DNA of 18,008 nt from Proteobacteria bacterium UBA6920 (lineage in GTDB: Bacteria; Pseudomonadota; Gammaproteobacteria; SG8-11). The stretch covers positions 1 through 18,008 of the forward strand of contig DKAS01000241.1 in the NCBI GenBank assembly GCA_002448875.1, in the 5' to 3' direction. A program made the translations under genes and the position numbers. The notes below the pieces were generated by a model. That model had not been told where the DNA came from. It saw only the letters and a list, made by a program, of their open reading frames with translations, and made no database searches. Below, in pieces: positions 7,889-15,135 of this stretch (position 1 is the first letter of the stretch; each line of letters starts with the position of its first letter).

Positions 7889-8875
7889 TTACTTGTCGTG
7901 ACAGGTCAGGCAAAGCGCGCTGCCAGTGTTGCTGACAATGCCCGCAGTGCCCGGTGTGCCGTTGTCCACGATGCCGTTGTTAACCCGCAGGAAGCTGGGA
8001 TTGAACTTGGTGCCGGATCCGGAGCCGCCCGACTGGATGCCGTGCGGGTCGTGGCAGGAAGCGCATTCCACTTCCGGGCCTTCGCCGGTGTCGTACAGGC
8101 GGACTTCGTCGGTGTCGGGACGAGCGTCACCATCACGATCGAAGAACGCCATTTTGCCATTGGCGGTAACGTTGGTCGGCTTGTTGAAATCTACGCCCGG
8201 CTCACCGGCGTTCTGCGGGAACAGAATGCCAATGGGGTGATCGTCACGCAAATCGGTTTGGATGGAAAACACCGTGTAGTCCGGCGCGTTGAAAGCGTTG
8301 CCCGGCGAATGGCAGGCCATGCAGCTGGTGGGGCTGGGGACCTTGTCCAGTTTCAAGTGACGGTTGAGACCGGGCGCCGGACCGGCGCCTTTGCCGGAAG
8401 TTACCCAAGTGTCGAGCCAGGCCTGATCATTGCTGGTTTCCATGATCGGGTTGTAACCGCCGGAACCTGGCATGTTGATAATGGAGTCGGGCGAGATCGT
8501 GCCATCGTGACATGACAGGCAGGTCAGCGAATTCGGGCCGGGCTGGCCGATCGGCTGATTCAAAGTACGTGCCTTGTCGAATATCGTGTATTGATTGGTG
8601 TTGATGGTACGGTTCCACAGCGGTGCGGCCACCTTGCTGTTGGCGCCGTGTGGTGTATGGCAGTACACGCAAACTTCGCGATAATCGTTACGGTAGGCAT
8701 TCATCTCCGTGCCGTAGGGGCTGTAGGAGACCGTGAGATTATGGCGAGTTTTGACAATGCTTTCGATGTTGGGTGCCTGGGATTTTGGATCCCAGCCATC
8801 CGCGAACGCAACGCCGAGAAATGTAGAAGTTATAGCGGAAAGTCCTGCAAGGACTATTATATTTTTATGCGACAC
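7889..8875 (-). CDS. Pentaheme c-type cytochrome (doubled CXXCH family)
   Basis: Exported multiheme electron-transfer protein of unknown partner. From the GTG at 8875 it has 328 residues with a clear Sec signal (MSHKNIIVLAGL start, cleavage near AFA|DG, residue 25). A TTG at 8893 preceded by AGGA would add six residues and cannot be excluded. Five heme motifs are present: CVYCH (69-73), CLSCH (119-123), CMACH (185-189), CASCH (271-275) and CLTCH (322-326, two residues from the C-terminus). No methionine ligand motif is evident. Possible distal ligands include H76 in CHTPHG, H173, the DDHPIG histidine (213) and H278 in CHDPHG. Order and motifs match the pentaheme gene ending at 10147, so the two are paralogues. 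It has its own promoter although it lies downstream of the NHL gene. Confidence 0.9.
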   Translation of the reverse strand: MSHKNIIVLAGLSAITSTFLGVAFADGWDPKSQAPNIESIVKTRHNLTVSYSPYGTEMNAYRNDYREVCVYCHTPHGANSKVAAPLWNRTINTNQYTIFDKARTLNQPIGQPGPNSLTCLSCHDGTISPDSIINMPGSGGYNPIMETSNDQAWLDTWVTSGKGAGPAPGLNRHLKLDKVPSPTSCMACHSPGNAFNAPDYTVFSIQTDLRDDHPIGILFPQNAGEPGVDFNKPTNVTANGKMAFFDRDGDARPDTDEVRLYDTGEGPEVECASCHDPHGIQSGGSGSGTKFNPSFLRVNNGIVDNGTPGTAGIVSNTGSALCLTCHDK

Positions 8876-8973
8876 AGCAAACCCCCGGGTCAAGTTATCA
8901 TCCTGATTTGTTGCCTGATGCCAATAAAAAACCGTGGCACTACTTCAAGAACCAGCCTTCGCACCAAGCAACA

Positions 8974-9002
8974 ATACTAGTTAACGCCGTAGGGAGTGTC
9001 AA
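8974..9002 (-). promoter_or_regulatory. Sigma-70 promoter for the downstream pentaheme cytochrome
   Basis: Read on the minus strand, a perfect -35 TTGACA (9002-8997) is followed by a 17-base spacer and -10 TAGTAT (8979-8974). Transcription would begin near 8967, leaving a leader of 74-92 bases before the candidate starts at 8893 and 8875. The promoter lies in the 156-base gap after the NHL gene. No clear terminator separates the two genes. Confidence 0.7.
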
Positions 9003-9049
9003 ACCCTTATTCTGAACTTTGGTATTCTAACTGCCCGAATATTAGGCAA

Positions 9050-10171
9050 TTATTTCTTAGGTTTGTCGGGAATGTCTTGCGCAAGCCATCCTTCTGTCTT
9101 TTTCAGTCGCGCAGGACGATATACATCAACTTTTTTGAAGTATTGATCCACCATGTAAACGCGACCGTCTTCGTCAACGGTCAGGCCGGCGGGCAGGATA
9201 TATTCACCGGGACCGCCAGTGTTACCGCGGTCGCCAACGAATAACAGCAATTGACCATCAGCATTGAAAATCTGGAAATTGCCGAAGGCAGTGTCAGCGA
9301 TGTAGACATTGCCGTCTCCATCCACACCGACACCTTTGGGGCGGGAAAATTGTCCGCTGCGTACACCGACCGCGCCGATCTTGCGCAGGTACTGGCCGTC
9401 GGCGGTGAACACTTGCACTCGGAAGTTACCGCCATCGACCACGTGCACATTGCCATTGGGGCCGACGGCAATCTGCAAGGGAAGATTGAACTCACCTTCC
9501 TCCACACCGCGTTTGCCCCAGGTTCCCAGGTAACGCCCGGTGTTAGTGTCCCAGATGGTGACGCGATGATGGTCCTGGTCGTCGACGCCGCCGGTATCGA
9601 TTACATAGGCGGTGGCGCCGTCTGGACTGATGGCGATGCCTGAAGGCCGGCGCAGGTATTCATCGCCACCAAAACTGCGTAAATAATTGCCGTCTTCGTC
9701 GAAAACCATGATGCGTTTGGAGCTGTGGTCGGCCACGTATAGCGTGCCATCTTTGCCGGTGGTGATGCCGATGGGCTTGCCCAGCGCGCCCGGGCCTTCA
9801 TTGCCGATGATCTTGAACTCGTGGTGGGGAGGGTCGAACATCAATACCGCCCGCTGTACGGTATCGGTGACATAGACCTTGCCGTGATGCACGGCTACAC
9901 CGTAGGGTTTGGCCAGGCCAAAGGCGGAATTGCCAATGCCGGTCACCAGCTTGCGAAAGCGGTCGGATGCCGTTTCCTGACGCACGTCCGCGCTGGTGCT
10001 GAAGGTGCGCTCATAATAGAAGCGCGCTGCTTCCGGTGGCGGTGGATAGACCAGAAAAACATCTTGTTTCTTCACAACCTTGCCACCGCATCCCGCGAGG
10101 GAGGCGGCAAGCAAGGCGACAATTATCAGTGAAAGTTTATGGCGATTTATTTGATATGACATGTAAAACAT
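9050..10171 (-). CDS. NHL-repeat six-bladed propeller lipoprotein
   Basis: Function unknown, 373 residues. The N-terminus has a lipoprotein signal with lipobox LAGC (C28) followed by GGK. Six NHL units run from about residue 85 to 350. Each has the pattern P-x-G-(I/V)-A/T, a glycine turn, V-Y-(V/I)-x-D and (V/I)-x-(V/I)-F, for example KPYGVAVHHGKVYVTDT and RPKGVGVDGDGNVYIADT. NHL propellers usually bind proteins or ligands rather than catalyse. The start ATG at 10171 lies 4 bases after GAGG and overlaps the upstream cytochrome by 25 bases, and a second ATG at 10162 is also inside that overlap. The overlap implies co-translation with the pentaheme cytochrome, so the two products may act as a pair. 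Confidence 0.88.
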   Translation of the reverse strand: MFYMSYQINRHKLSLIIVALLAASLAGCGGKVVKKQDVFLVYPPPPEAARFYYERTFSTSADVRQETASDRFRKLVTGIGNSAFGLAKPYGVAVHHGKVYVTDTVQRAVLMFDPPHHEFKIIGNEGPGALGKPIGITTGKDGTLYVADHSSKRIMVFDEDGNYLRSFGGDEYLRRPSGIAISPDGATAYVIDTGGVDDQDHHRVTIWDTNTGRYLGTWGKRGVEEGEFNLPLQIAVGPNGNVHVVDGGNFRVQVFTADGQYLRKIGAVGVRSGQFSRPKGVGVDGDGNVYIADTAFGNFQIFNADGQLLLFVGDRGNTGGPGEYILPAGLTVDEDGRVYMVDQYFKKVDVYRPARLKKTEGWLAQDIPDKPKK

Positions 10172-10944
10172 AGCACCTCTGCCTTGGCGCGTAAGAATAA
10201 CTCATTTGAGGGATTATGCACATTGTGGCAGGTTGCGCACTCAACTTTTCCTTCATAGAGTTTTACCCCGTTGTCGAACCCGTTGGGGTGATCAGGCGGA
10301 TGAAAATCAGGATCCTTGAAATTCAGACCGGCGTAGTCCATCGAAATGGGGTGATCGTTTTTCAGGTCGGTACCGATTACTTTGACGGCGATATCGTGTG
10401 CCACCTGGCCGTTATGGCACTTGCCGCAGCTTTCGATGTCATCACTGGCGTTGATACGCATGTGCATGGCATTGTCCATGGTGGGATCGAAAGTCGCGGG
10501 TTTGAAAACCACCATGTCCACCGCCATGGTGCCGTCATGGCAGGAAAGACACAGCAGGCTGATACCGTTGGGAGTCTTGGTCTGGTTGTCCAGACTTTGG
10601 CTGCGGTATAGCTCGTAGTTGTCAGTGGCCGGCATGAAGCGGTTCCAGTCGCGTATCCCGCCGAATTCCTCCGGCTGCGCGCCGGCTTCTTCCGGTGGAA
10701 TGTGACAGTACACGCAGGAGTAACCGTAATCAGAGAAGGCTACACCCGGCATGGCGACGACACCGGCGCGAGCATTCAGCCCGGTGAAATCATGTTTTGA
10801 TCCCAGGATGGGATCATTGGCGCCCAGCACCGGGTCGCCTATAATGGGCTGCGCTCCTACCAATGGCAGCCAGGCGATGCTGGCGACGGCAACGAGCATG
10901 GGTTTGAGCTTTAACCTGGAAAAAATGTCAGAGGCTGTACACAC
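10147..10944 (-). CDS. Pentaheme c-type cytochrome, first gene of the minus-strand block
   Basis: Exported multiheme cytochrome. The start is uncertain. TTG at 11001 gives 284 residues but a 34-residue hydrophilic lead. GTG at 10944 gives 265 residues with a basic n-region (SRLKLKP) and a hydrophobic core (MLVAVASIAWLPLVGA), so I prefer it. ATG 10899 would remove the basic part. Counted from GTG 10944, heme motifs are CVYCH (77-81), CLSCH (132-136), CGKCH (173-177), CATCH (236-240) and CFTCH (259-263, two residues from the end). The spacing order, the DHPI motif and the terminal CXXCH followed by two residues match the pentaheme protein at 7889-8875, so they are paralogues. It overlaps the NHL lipoprotein gene by 25 bases. 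No strong promoter was recognised upstream. Confidence 0.88.
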   Translation of the reverse strand: MCTASDIFSRLKLKPMLVAVASIAWLPLVGAQPIIGDPVLGANDPILGSKHDFTGLNARAGVVAMPGVAFSDYGYSCVYCHIPPEEAGAQPEEFGGIRDWNRFMPATDNYELYRSQSLDNQTKTPNGISLLCLSCHDGTMAVDMVVFKPATFDPTMDNAMHMRINASDDIESCGKCHNGQVAHDIAVKVIGTDLKNDHPISMDYAGLNFKDPDFHPPDHPNGFDNGVKLYEGKVECATCHNVHNPSNELFLRAKAEVLCFTCHIK

Positions 10945-11001
10945 GTTAGTATTCCAGTCAAAAAATGATTCTAAATCGGCGTACCGACTAATATATGACA
11001 A

Positions 11002-11132
11002 CTTTACTTCAGATTTGAGTGTTTTAAGGATTAATAGTATTTATGGGGGCGATTGAAAAATTTGTGGCCCCAATTAAATCCCATAGTTACATAGATGGAT
11101 AATGTGCTTATTTCGTATCGGAACAATAAGTT
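11002..11132. promoter_or_regulatory. Divergent intergenic region with a possible promoter for the plus-strand cytochrome
   Basis: This AT-rich gap separates two divergently transcribed cytochrome genes. On the plus strand GATAAT at 11098-11103 is a good -10, but the -35 (TTAAAT, 11074-11079) is poor. An interrupted inverted repeat GGGGC (11046-11050)/GCCCC (11067-11071) with an AT-rich centre could be an operator. No FNR or other known box was recognised with confidence. Confidence 0.3.
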
Positions 11133-12302
11133 ATGAATAACCAACAAATAGTGATGGCATTTGTTTTGGGGGTGACGCTTTCCTCCCCGTGCGTTGCCAA
11201 GGAATTGCCTGGTTCGGCGGAATCCGATTCCATGAATACACGACTCCTGTACTCAAAATATTGTTCGGTGTGTCACGGAGATCAGGGCGACGGCAACACG
11301 CGGGCCGCCGGCAGCCTCAGTCCTCGGCCGCGTAATTTCACGGCGCCGGAAGCGGCAATGGAGTTGACCCGGGAGCGCATGATCGCATCGGTCACTTATG
11401 GTCGGCCGGGTACGGCAATGGTGGGTCATGGCAAGAAGTTGACGGCGCCGCAAATCGCCGCGCTGGTGGATTATATCCGCGCCACCTTCATGCACATGGC
11501 CAGCGCCGGCGATCAGGCGGTACTGACCAAACATAAGGAGGGACGCGCCCTGTTCGAACAGAATTGCGCCGTCTGCCATGGCGATCGGGGGAATGGCGCG
11601 GTGTGGGCGCACAATGGACTTAATCCGCCGCCGCGAGATTTCACCACGGCGGAGGCTCGGGAGATCCTGACCCGCGAACGCATGATACTGTCGGTCACCC
11701 ATGGTCGGGCGGGCACGGCGATGCAGCCGTTCAATAAGAAATTGACAGGGGCGCAGATCGCCCAGGTGGTGGATTACATCCGCGCGGATTTCATGTCCAT
11801 GGGCGCCGGCGGGCAGGAAGAAGCGGTGGTGGCAACCTCGCCAGCGGCCGATCCGCACCAGGGAAATCACCAGCAGGCGCCGGTGGTGGCGACGGCCCCG
11901 GCAGGCAACAACATGCCGGACGGCCACTCCGCCACGCCATCGGATATGAGTCTGCCCATGCCCAAGGGCTTGCGGGGTGAAGCGGCCAAGGGCCAGTTGT
12001 TTTACATGAGTAACTGCATTACCTGTCACGGCGCCAAGGGTGACGGCAATGGCCCGCGCTCACAGTTCATCACGCCACGGCCGCGGAATTTCACCAGTGA
12101 CGCGTCACGTGCCTTCTATAACCGTCCGGCGTTGTTTGATGCCATCACCAAAGGGAAGCGTGGCACGGTGATGCCCGCCTGGGGTAAGGTGCTTAGCGAA
12201 CAGGAGATCGCCAATGTGGCGGAGTTCGTTTTTGAGGCTTATATCAAAACTGAGCTGGATCCGCGGGCAGATGCACAGGGCGACAAAAAAAAAGCCAACT
12301 GA
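11133..12302 (+). CDS. Triheme class I cytochrome c; N-terminal half of a probable hexaheme cytochrome
   Basis: Exported cytochrome of 389 residues with a Sec signal (residues 1-22, cleavage near CVA|KE). It has three tandem class I domains, each pairing a heme motif with a downstream methionine: CSVCH (44-48) with M96, CAVCH (145-149) with M197, and CITCH (295-299) with M347. All three share a PRPRNFT/PPPRDFT-like segment after the heme, which shows internal triplication. An Ala/Pro/His-rich linker (about 225-280) separates domains 2 and 3. The frame ends six codons after entering an A9 run (12285-12293), while the -1 frame continues directly into three more heme motifs. It could be functional alone as a triheme protein, be the front part of a 692-residue hexaheme protein, or be a disrupted gene. 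Confidence 0.88.
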   Translation: MNNQQIVMAFVLGVTLSSPCVAKELPGSAESDSMNTRLLYSKYCSVCHGDQGDGNTRAAGSLSPRPRNFTAPEAAMELTRERMIASVTYGRPGTAMVGHGKKLTAPQIAALVDYIRATFMHMASAGDQAVLTKHKEGRALFEQNCAVCHGDRGNGAVWAHNGLNPPPRDFTTAEAREILTRERMILSVTHGRAGTAMQPFNKKLTGAQIAQVVDYIRADFMSMGAGGQEEAVVATSPAADPHQGNHQQAPVVATAPAGNNMPDGHSATPSDMSLPMPKGLRGEAAKGQLFYMSNCITCHGAKGDGNGPRSQFITPRPRNFTSDASRAFYNRPALFDAITKGKRGTVMPAWGKVLSEQEIANVAEFVFEAYIKTELDPRADAQGDKKKAN

Positions 12303-12312
12303 CCACAGTCAG
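12277..12312 (+). other. Candidate -1 recoding site or frameshift: A9 run with AGGG before and a hairpin after
   Basis: An A9 run (12285-12293) is read as three lysine codons in the upstream frame, so A AAA AAA fits the X XXY YYZ slippery pattern for a -1 shift. An added A in the mRNA would have the same effect. An AGGG (12277-12280) lies upstream. Five bases after the run comes a small hairpin, CTGAC (12299-12303), loop CACA, GTCAG (12308-12312). The layout resembles dnaX-type recoding signals, but the stem is only 5 bp. A simple indel or sequencing error in the homopolymer is equally compatible. Confidence 0.55.
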
Positions 12313-13210
12313 CGAGCACGAAAAGGGCAGGGAGATATATAACTTCCGTTGCTATTTTTGTCATGGGTACAGCGGCAATGCGCGTACCCTGGCCGCGTCC
12401 TATCTCAATCCCAAGCCGCGGGATTTCACCGCCACCGTACCCGACGCACTCAGCCGGGAGGCGATGATAGACGCCGTTACCCGCGGCAAGCCGCGAACCG
12501 CCATGCAGAGTTTCAGCAGCGTATTATCGGCGGCGGACGTCGCCGCCGTCGTCGACTTCGTGCGCCGTGAGTTCATGGAGGAAAAACGCCCCAACACGGC
12601 CTACCATACCGTTACCAACGGCTGGCCGAATCACCAGCGCTATGCCGCCGCTTTTCCTTTTGCGCTGGGGGAAATCGCCCTGGATGTGCCCTGGGAGCAG
12701 CTGAGTGCGCAGCAGCAGGCAGGGAAGCGTATCTACATGGAAAGTTGCGTCAGTTGCCACGACCGGGGGCGAGTGCAAGATGAGGGTGAGGTTTGGGATG
12801 CCAGACCCTTGTCTTACCCGCGGAACGCGCCACCGGCATCGCCCAGCGACGCAATCAGTGCCGCCTCACCTTACGGGCTGCACGAGCGCAAGCCCGAGCT
12901 AGTTGCGCTGACGGGCGAGCAGCGCCGGGGGGAAACACTGTTTCAGGCCAATTGCGCGTTCTGCCACGCGGCGGACGGAACGGGAAAGAACTGGATAGGC
13001 AGTTTCCTGCAGCCCCATGCCCGGGATCTGACCGGAGAACGGGTAGGGGGAATGAACGATGCGCAGCTGACCCAGGTGATTCGCGAAGGCTTGCCCGGCA
13101 CGACCATGTCGGCGTGGAAAAATGTCCTGGCGGCGGATGAAATCCGGGCGATTGTTGCTTATATCAATATTGCCTTTCGCTCCGCGGTCCGCGGCAATTC
13201 GCCGCAATGA
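12293..13210 (+). CDS. C-terminal half of a hexaheme cytochrome c, in the -1 frame, without its own start
   Basis: This frame is open from 12254 (TGA at 12251) and carries three heme motifs: CYFCH (12350-12364), CVSCH (12746-12760) and CAFCH (12953-12967). In a fused product they are residues 407-411, 539-543 and 608-612. No ATG, GTG or TTG precedes the first motif. The first ATG (12464) would remove it, and no signal peptide exists, so a separately translated product could not receive heme in the periplasm. The segment EKGREIYNFRCYFCHG parallels KEGRALFEQNCAVCHG of the upstream frame, so the two halves join without a gap. Methionines at RTAMQSF and GTTMSAW are probable ligands of the first and third hemes here. 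The middle one lacks a GTxM motif and its domain is short. The start coordinate given is the first codon after a -1 slip. Confidence 0.8.
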   Translation, partial: SQLTTVSEHEKGREIYNFRCYFCHGYSGNARTLAASYLNPKPRDFTATVPDALSREAMIDAVTRGKPRTAMQSFSSVLSAADVAAVVDFVRREFMEEKRPNTAYHTVTNGWPNHQRYAAAFPFALGEIALDVPWEQLSAQQQAGKRIYMESCVSCHDRGRVQDEGEVWDARPLSYPRNAPPASPSDAISAASPYGLHERKPELVALTGEQRRGETLFQANCAFCHAADGTGKNWIGSFLQPHARDLTGERVGGMNDAQLTQVIREGLPGTTMSAWKNVLAADEIRAIVAYINIAFRSAVRGNSPQ

Positions 13211-13231
13211 TTTCTCTCCCCGGGTTTTTAC

Positions 13232-13260
13232 TTGGTGCGTCCGCGGGATTCGGATAGAAT
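13232..13260 (+). promoter_or_regulatory. Sigma-70-like promoter for argC
   Basis: The -35 TTGGTG (13232-13237), a 17-base spacer and -10 TAGAAT (13255-13260) lie in the 86-base gap between the cytochrome stop and argC. Transcription would begin near 13267, giving a leader of about 30 bases. No ArgR box was recognised. Confidence 0.55.
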
Positions 13261-13296
13261 TCCGCCGATCAAGCCAGTGAATGTGGTGCCTGAATT

Positions 13297-14328
13297 ATGA
13301 TTAAAGTTGGAGTTGTGGGCGCAACCGGCTACACCGGGGTGGAATTGATCCGCATCCTGCTGGGTCACCCGCAGGTGCAGCTGCAGGTGGTGACTTCCCG
13401 CGGCGAGCGGGGGCAGCGCCTCGATGCCCTGTTTCCCAATCTGCGCGGGAACACCGATCTGGTGTTCACCGATCCGGATGTGTCCGTTCTCAGCGGATGC
13501 GATCTGGTGTTTTTCGCCACTCCCAATGGTGTTGCCATGACCATGGTGCCCCAGTTGCTCGCTGCCGGCGTCAAGGTGATCGATCTGGCGGCGGATTTTC
13601 GTATCAAGGATCGCAAGCTCTGGGAGCGTTGGTACGGTATGGAACATGCCTGTCCTCAGCTTCTGGAACAGGCTGTCTATGGCCTGTGTGAAGTCAATCG
13701 GCAAGCCATTCGTGGCGCCAGCCTGGTGGCGAATCCCGGCTGCTATCCCACGGCGGTACAACTGGGTTTCCTGCCGTTGTTGGAACAGGGGCTGGTCGAT
13801 GTGCACTCGCTGGTTGCGGATTGCAAATCCGGGGTGAGCGGGGCCGGGCGCAAGGCTGAAGTAGGCTTCTTGCTGTGTGAGACCAGTGAAACCTTTAAGG
13901 CTTATGGAGTAGCCGGGCACCGGCACTTGCCGGAAATTGCCCAGGGGTTGACCCTGGCAGCCGGCCGGGAGGTGGATCCGACCTTCGTGCCGCATCTGAC
14001 CCCCATGATTCGGGGTATACATGCCACGCTTTATGCGGATATGGTCGCCAAAGACGTTGATTTACAGGAGCTTTACGAACAACGCTATCGTCAAGAGGCG
14101 TTTGTGGATGTCATGCCCAAAGGTTCTCATCCCGAAACCCGCAGTGTGCGGGGAACCAACTTGACCCGGCTGGCGATTTTTCGCCCCCAAGGTGGGAAAC
14201 GGGTTGTCGTCCTGAGCGTTATTGACAATCTGGTGAAGGGGGCCGCCGGTCAGGCCGTTCAAAACATGAATCTTATGTTTGGCCTGGAAGAAACCGCAGG
14301 ATTACTGGGTGTAGCGGTCCTGCCGTAA
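13297..14328 (+). CDS. argC: N-acetyl-gamma-glutamyl-phosphate reductase ArgC
   Basis: Third enzyme of arginine biosynthesis: NADPH-dependent reduction of N-acetylglutamyl-5-phosphate to N-acetylglutamate semialdehyde in the cytoplasm. The 343-residue length is normal. The nucleotide-binding loop GATGYTG is at residues 8-14, the catalytic cysteine is C149 in NPGCYPTA, and the general-base histidine lies in AGHRHLPEI (H208/H210). Start ATG 13297 gives the usual short [11 protein letters not shown] beginning, although the ribosome site is weak. Its position beside erpA and tyrS marks the return to conserved housekeeping order after the cytochrome region. Confidence 0.98.
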   Translation: MIKVGVVGATGYTGVELIRILLGHPQVQLQVVTSRGERGQRLDALFPNLRGNTDLVFTDPDVSVLSGCDLVFFATPNGVAMTMVPQLLAAGVKVIDLAADFRIKDRKLWERWYGMEHACPQLLEQAVYGLCEVNRQAIRGASLVANPGCYPTAVQLGFLPLLEQGLVDVHSLVADCKSGVSGAGRKAEVGFLLCETSETFKAYGVAGHRHLPEIAQGLTLAAGREVDPTFVPHLTPMIRGIHATLYADMVAKDVDLQELYEQRYRQEAFVDVMPKGSHPETRSVRGTNLTRLAIFRPQGGKRVVVLSVIDNLVKGAAGQAVQNMNLMFGLEETAGLLGVAVLP

Positions 14329-14397
14329 GTTCAGGATTTATGACTGTTGCCGATACTCATACCACGGGCGGCTACTCTCGGGCCCGATAGGGGATGC

Positions 14398-15123
14398 ATG
14401 GCCAAAAAGACGACACAGCTGATTATCAAGCAACGCTCACCGTTAAAGTCCTGGCTGGTAACCTTGAGTTACCTGCTGGTTGCCGGTGTCGGCGGGTACG
14501 GCTTGTATAAGTATGGCGAGCATCAATCCGGCTTCAACAATGCGGACCTCAAGGCGGATCTATCCCAATATGAGGAACGTATCGCGAAGTTGGACGCAGA
14601 TAATGCGCAATTGCGTGGTGATATCGCCCTCAAAGAGCAGAGTCGGCAGGTCGAGAAACAGGCCTATGAAGAAGTCGACGTGACCCTGAAGACCCTGCAG
14701 CAGGAAATTCTTGAGCTGAAGGAACAGGTGGAGTTTTATCGCGGTATTGTCTCCCCCACCGAGAGTGAAAACGGTGTCAACATCCAGTCGTTTAAAGTTA
14801 ACAAGACGGAAGAAGCCAACGTCTATAACTTTAAGTTGGTGTTAACGCAGGTAATCAAGAGTGGGACCATGGTCAAGGGTCGAGCGGAAGTGGTGGTGGA
14901 AGGTGTGCAGGACGGCAAGGCGCGCCAGATACCCCTGGAAGATCTCTCCGGAGGCGCGAAGAACAGCCTGGAGGTGAAATTCATGTACTTCCAAACCTTC
15001 AAGGGCAATATCATCCTGCCCGAAGGATTCTTACCATCCCGCATCCAGGTGGCTGTCAATCCAACCAGTCGGGGTGCCTCGCAGGTGAAAAAAACCTTCG
15101 ACTGGGTTGATCTGGTCAGTTGA
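14398..15123 (+). CDS. Membrane-anchored coiled-coil protein, DUF6776-like
   Basis: Function unknown. From ATG 14398, preceded by AGGGG (14389-14393), it has 241 residues. A basic N-terminus (MAKKTTQLIIKQRSPLKSW) is followed by one membrane helix (about 19-36) and a coiled coil rich in E, Q, L and K (about 50-115). A periplasmic beta-rich domain (about 120-241) ends in KKTFDWVDLVS. The family resembles the uncharacterised gammaproteobacterial DUF6776 group, which I recall near argC and bactofilin genes. A TTG at 14347 would add 17 residues lacking family character, so I rejected it. The stop is 12 bases before the bactofilin start, so both are likely co-transcribed. A scaffold role in the envelope is only a guess. 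Confidence 0.8.
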   Translation: MAKKTTQLIIKQRSPLKSWLVTLSYLLVAGVGGYGLYKYGEHQSGFNNADLKADLSQYEERIAKLDADNAQLRGDIALKEQSRQVEKQAYEEVDVTLKTLQQEILELKEQVEFYRGIVSPTESENGVNIQSFKVNKTEEANVYNFKLVLTQVIKSGTMVKGRAEVVVEGVQDGKARQIPLEDLSGGAKNSLEVKFMYFQTFKGNIILPEGFLPSRIQVAVNPTSRGASQVKKTFDWVDLVS

Positions 15124-15127
15124 GGAG
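15123..15127 (+). promoter_or_regulatory. Ribosome binding site deciding the bactofilin start
   Basis: AGGAG ends 8 bases before ATG 15136, ideal spacing. The in-frame GTG at 15127 overlaps this site and so cannot be served by it, which supports the ATG. Confidence 0.7.
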
Positions 15128-15135
15128 TGAAGCAT

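Noticed and set aside
7739..8515. 258-residue plus-strand reading frame
   Set aside because: It is antisense to the pentaheme cytochrome, whose five CXXCH motifs and signal peptide are unmistakable. The frame also covers the terminator at 7837-7863.
11046..11071. GGGGC/GCCCC inverted repeat as a terminator
   Set aside because: Five-bp stem with a 16-base loop and no T run, located between divergent starts. At most an operator.
11253..12029. 258-residue minus-strand reading frame inside the triheme cytochrome
   Set aside because: Arg/His-rich antisense shadow of a GC-rich gene with clear heme motifs.
12464..13210. Independent leaderless cytochrome starting at ATG 12464
   Set aside because: It would cut off the CYFCH heme motif at 12350 and half of a class I domain, and has no signal peptide. 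The frame belongs to the upstream cytochrome.
3595..13210. Porin-cytochrome conduit for extracellular electron transfer
   Set aside because: No beta-barrel or porin-like protein and no large outer-surface decaheme is encoded here, so a complete conduit cannot be claimed from this window.
14347..14397. Upstream TTG start adding 17 residues to the coiled-coil protein
   Set aside because: The added residues lack family character and a ribosome site. ATG 14398 has AGGGG at the right distance and a basic tail before the membrane helix.
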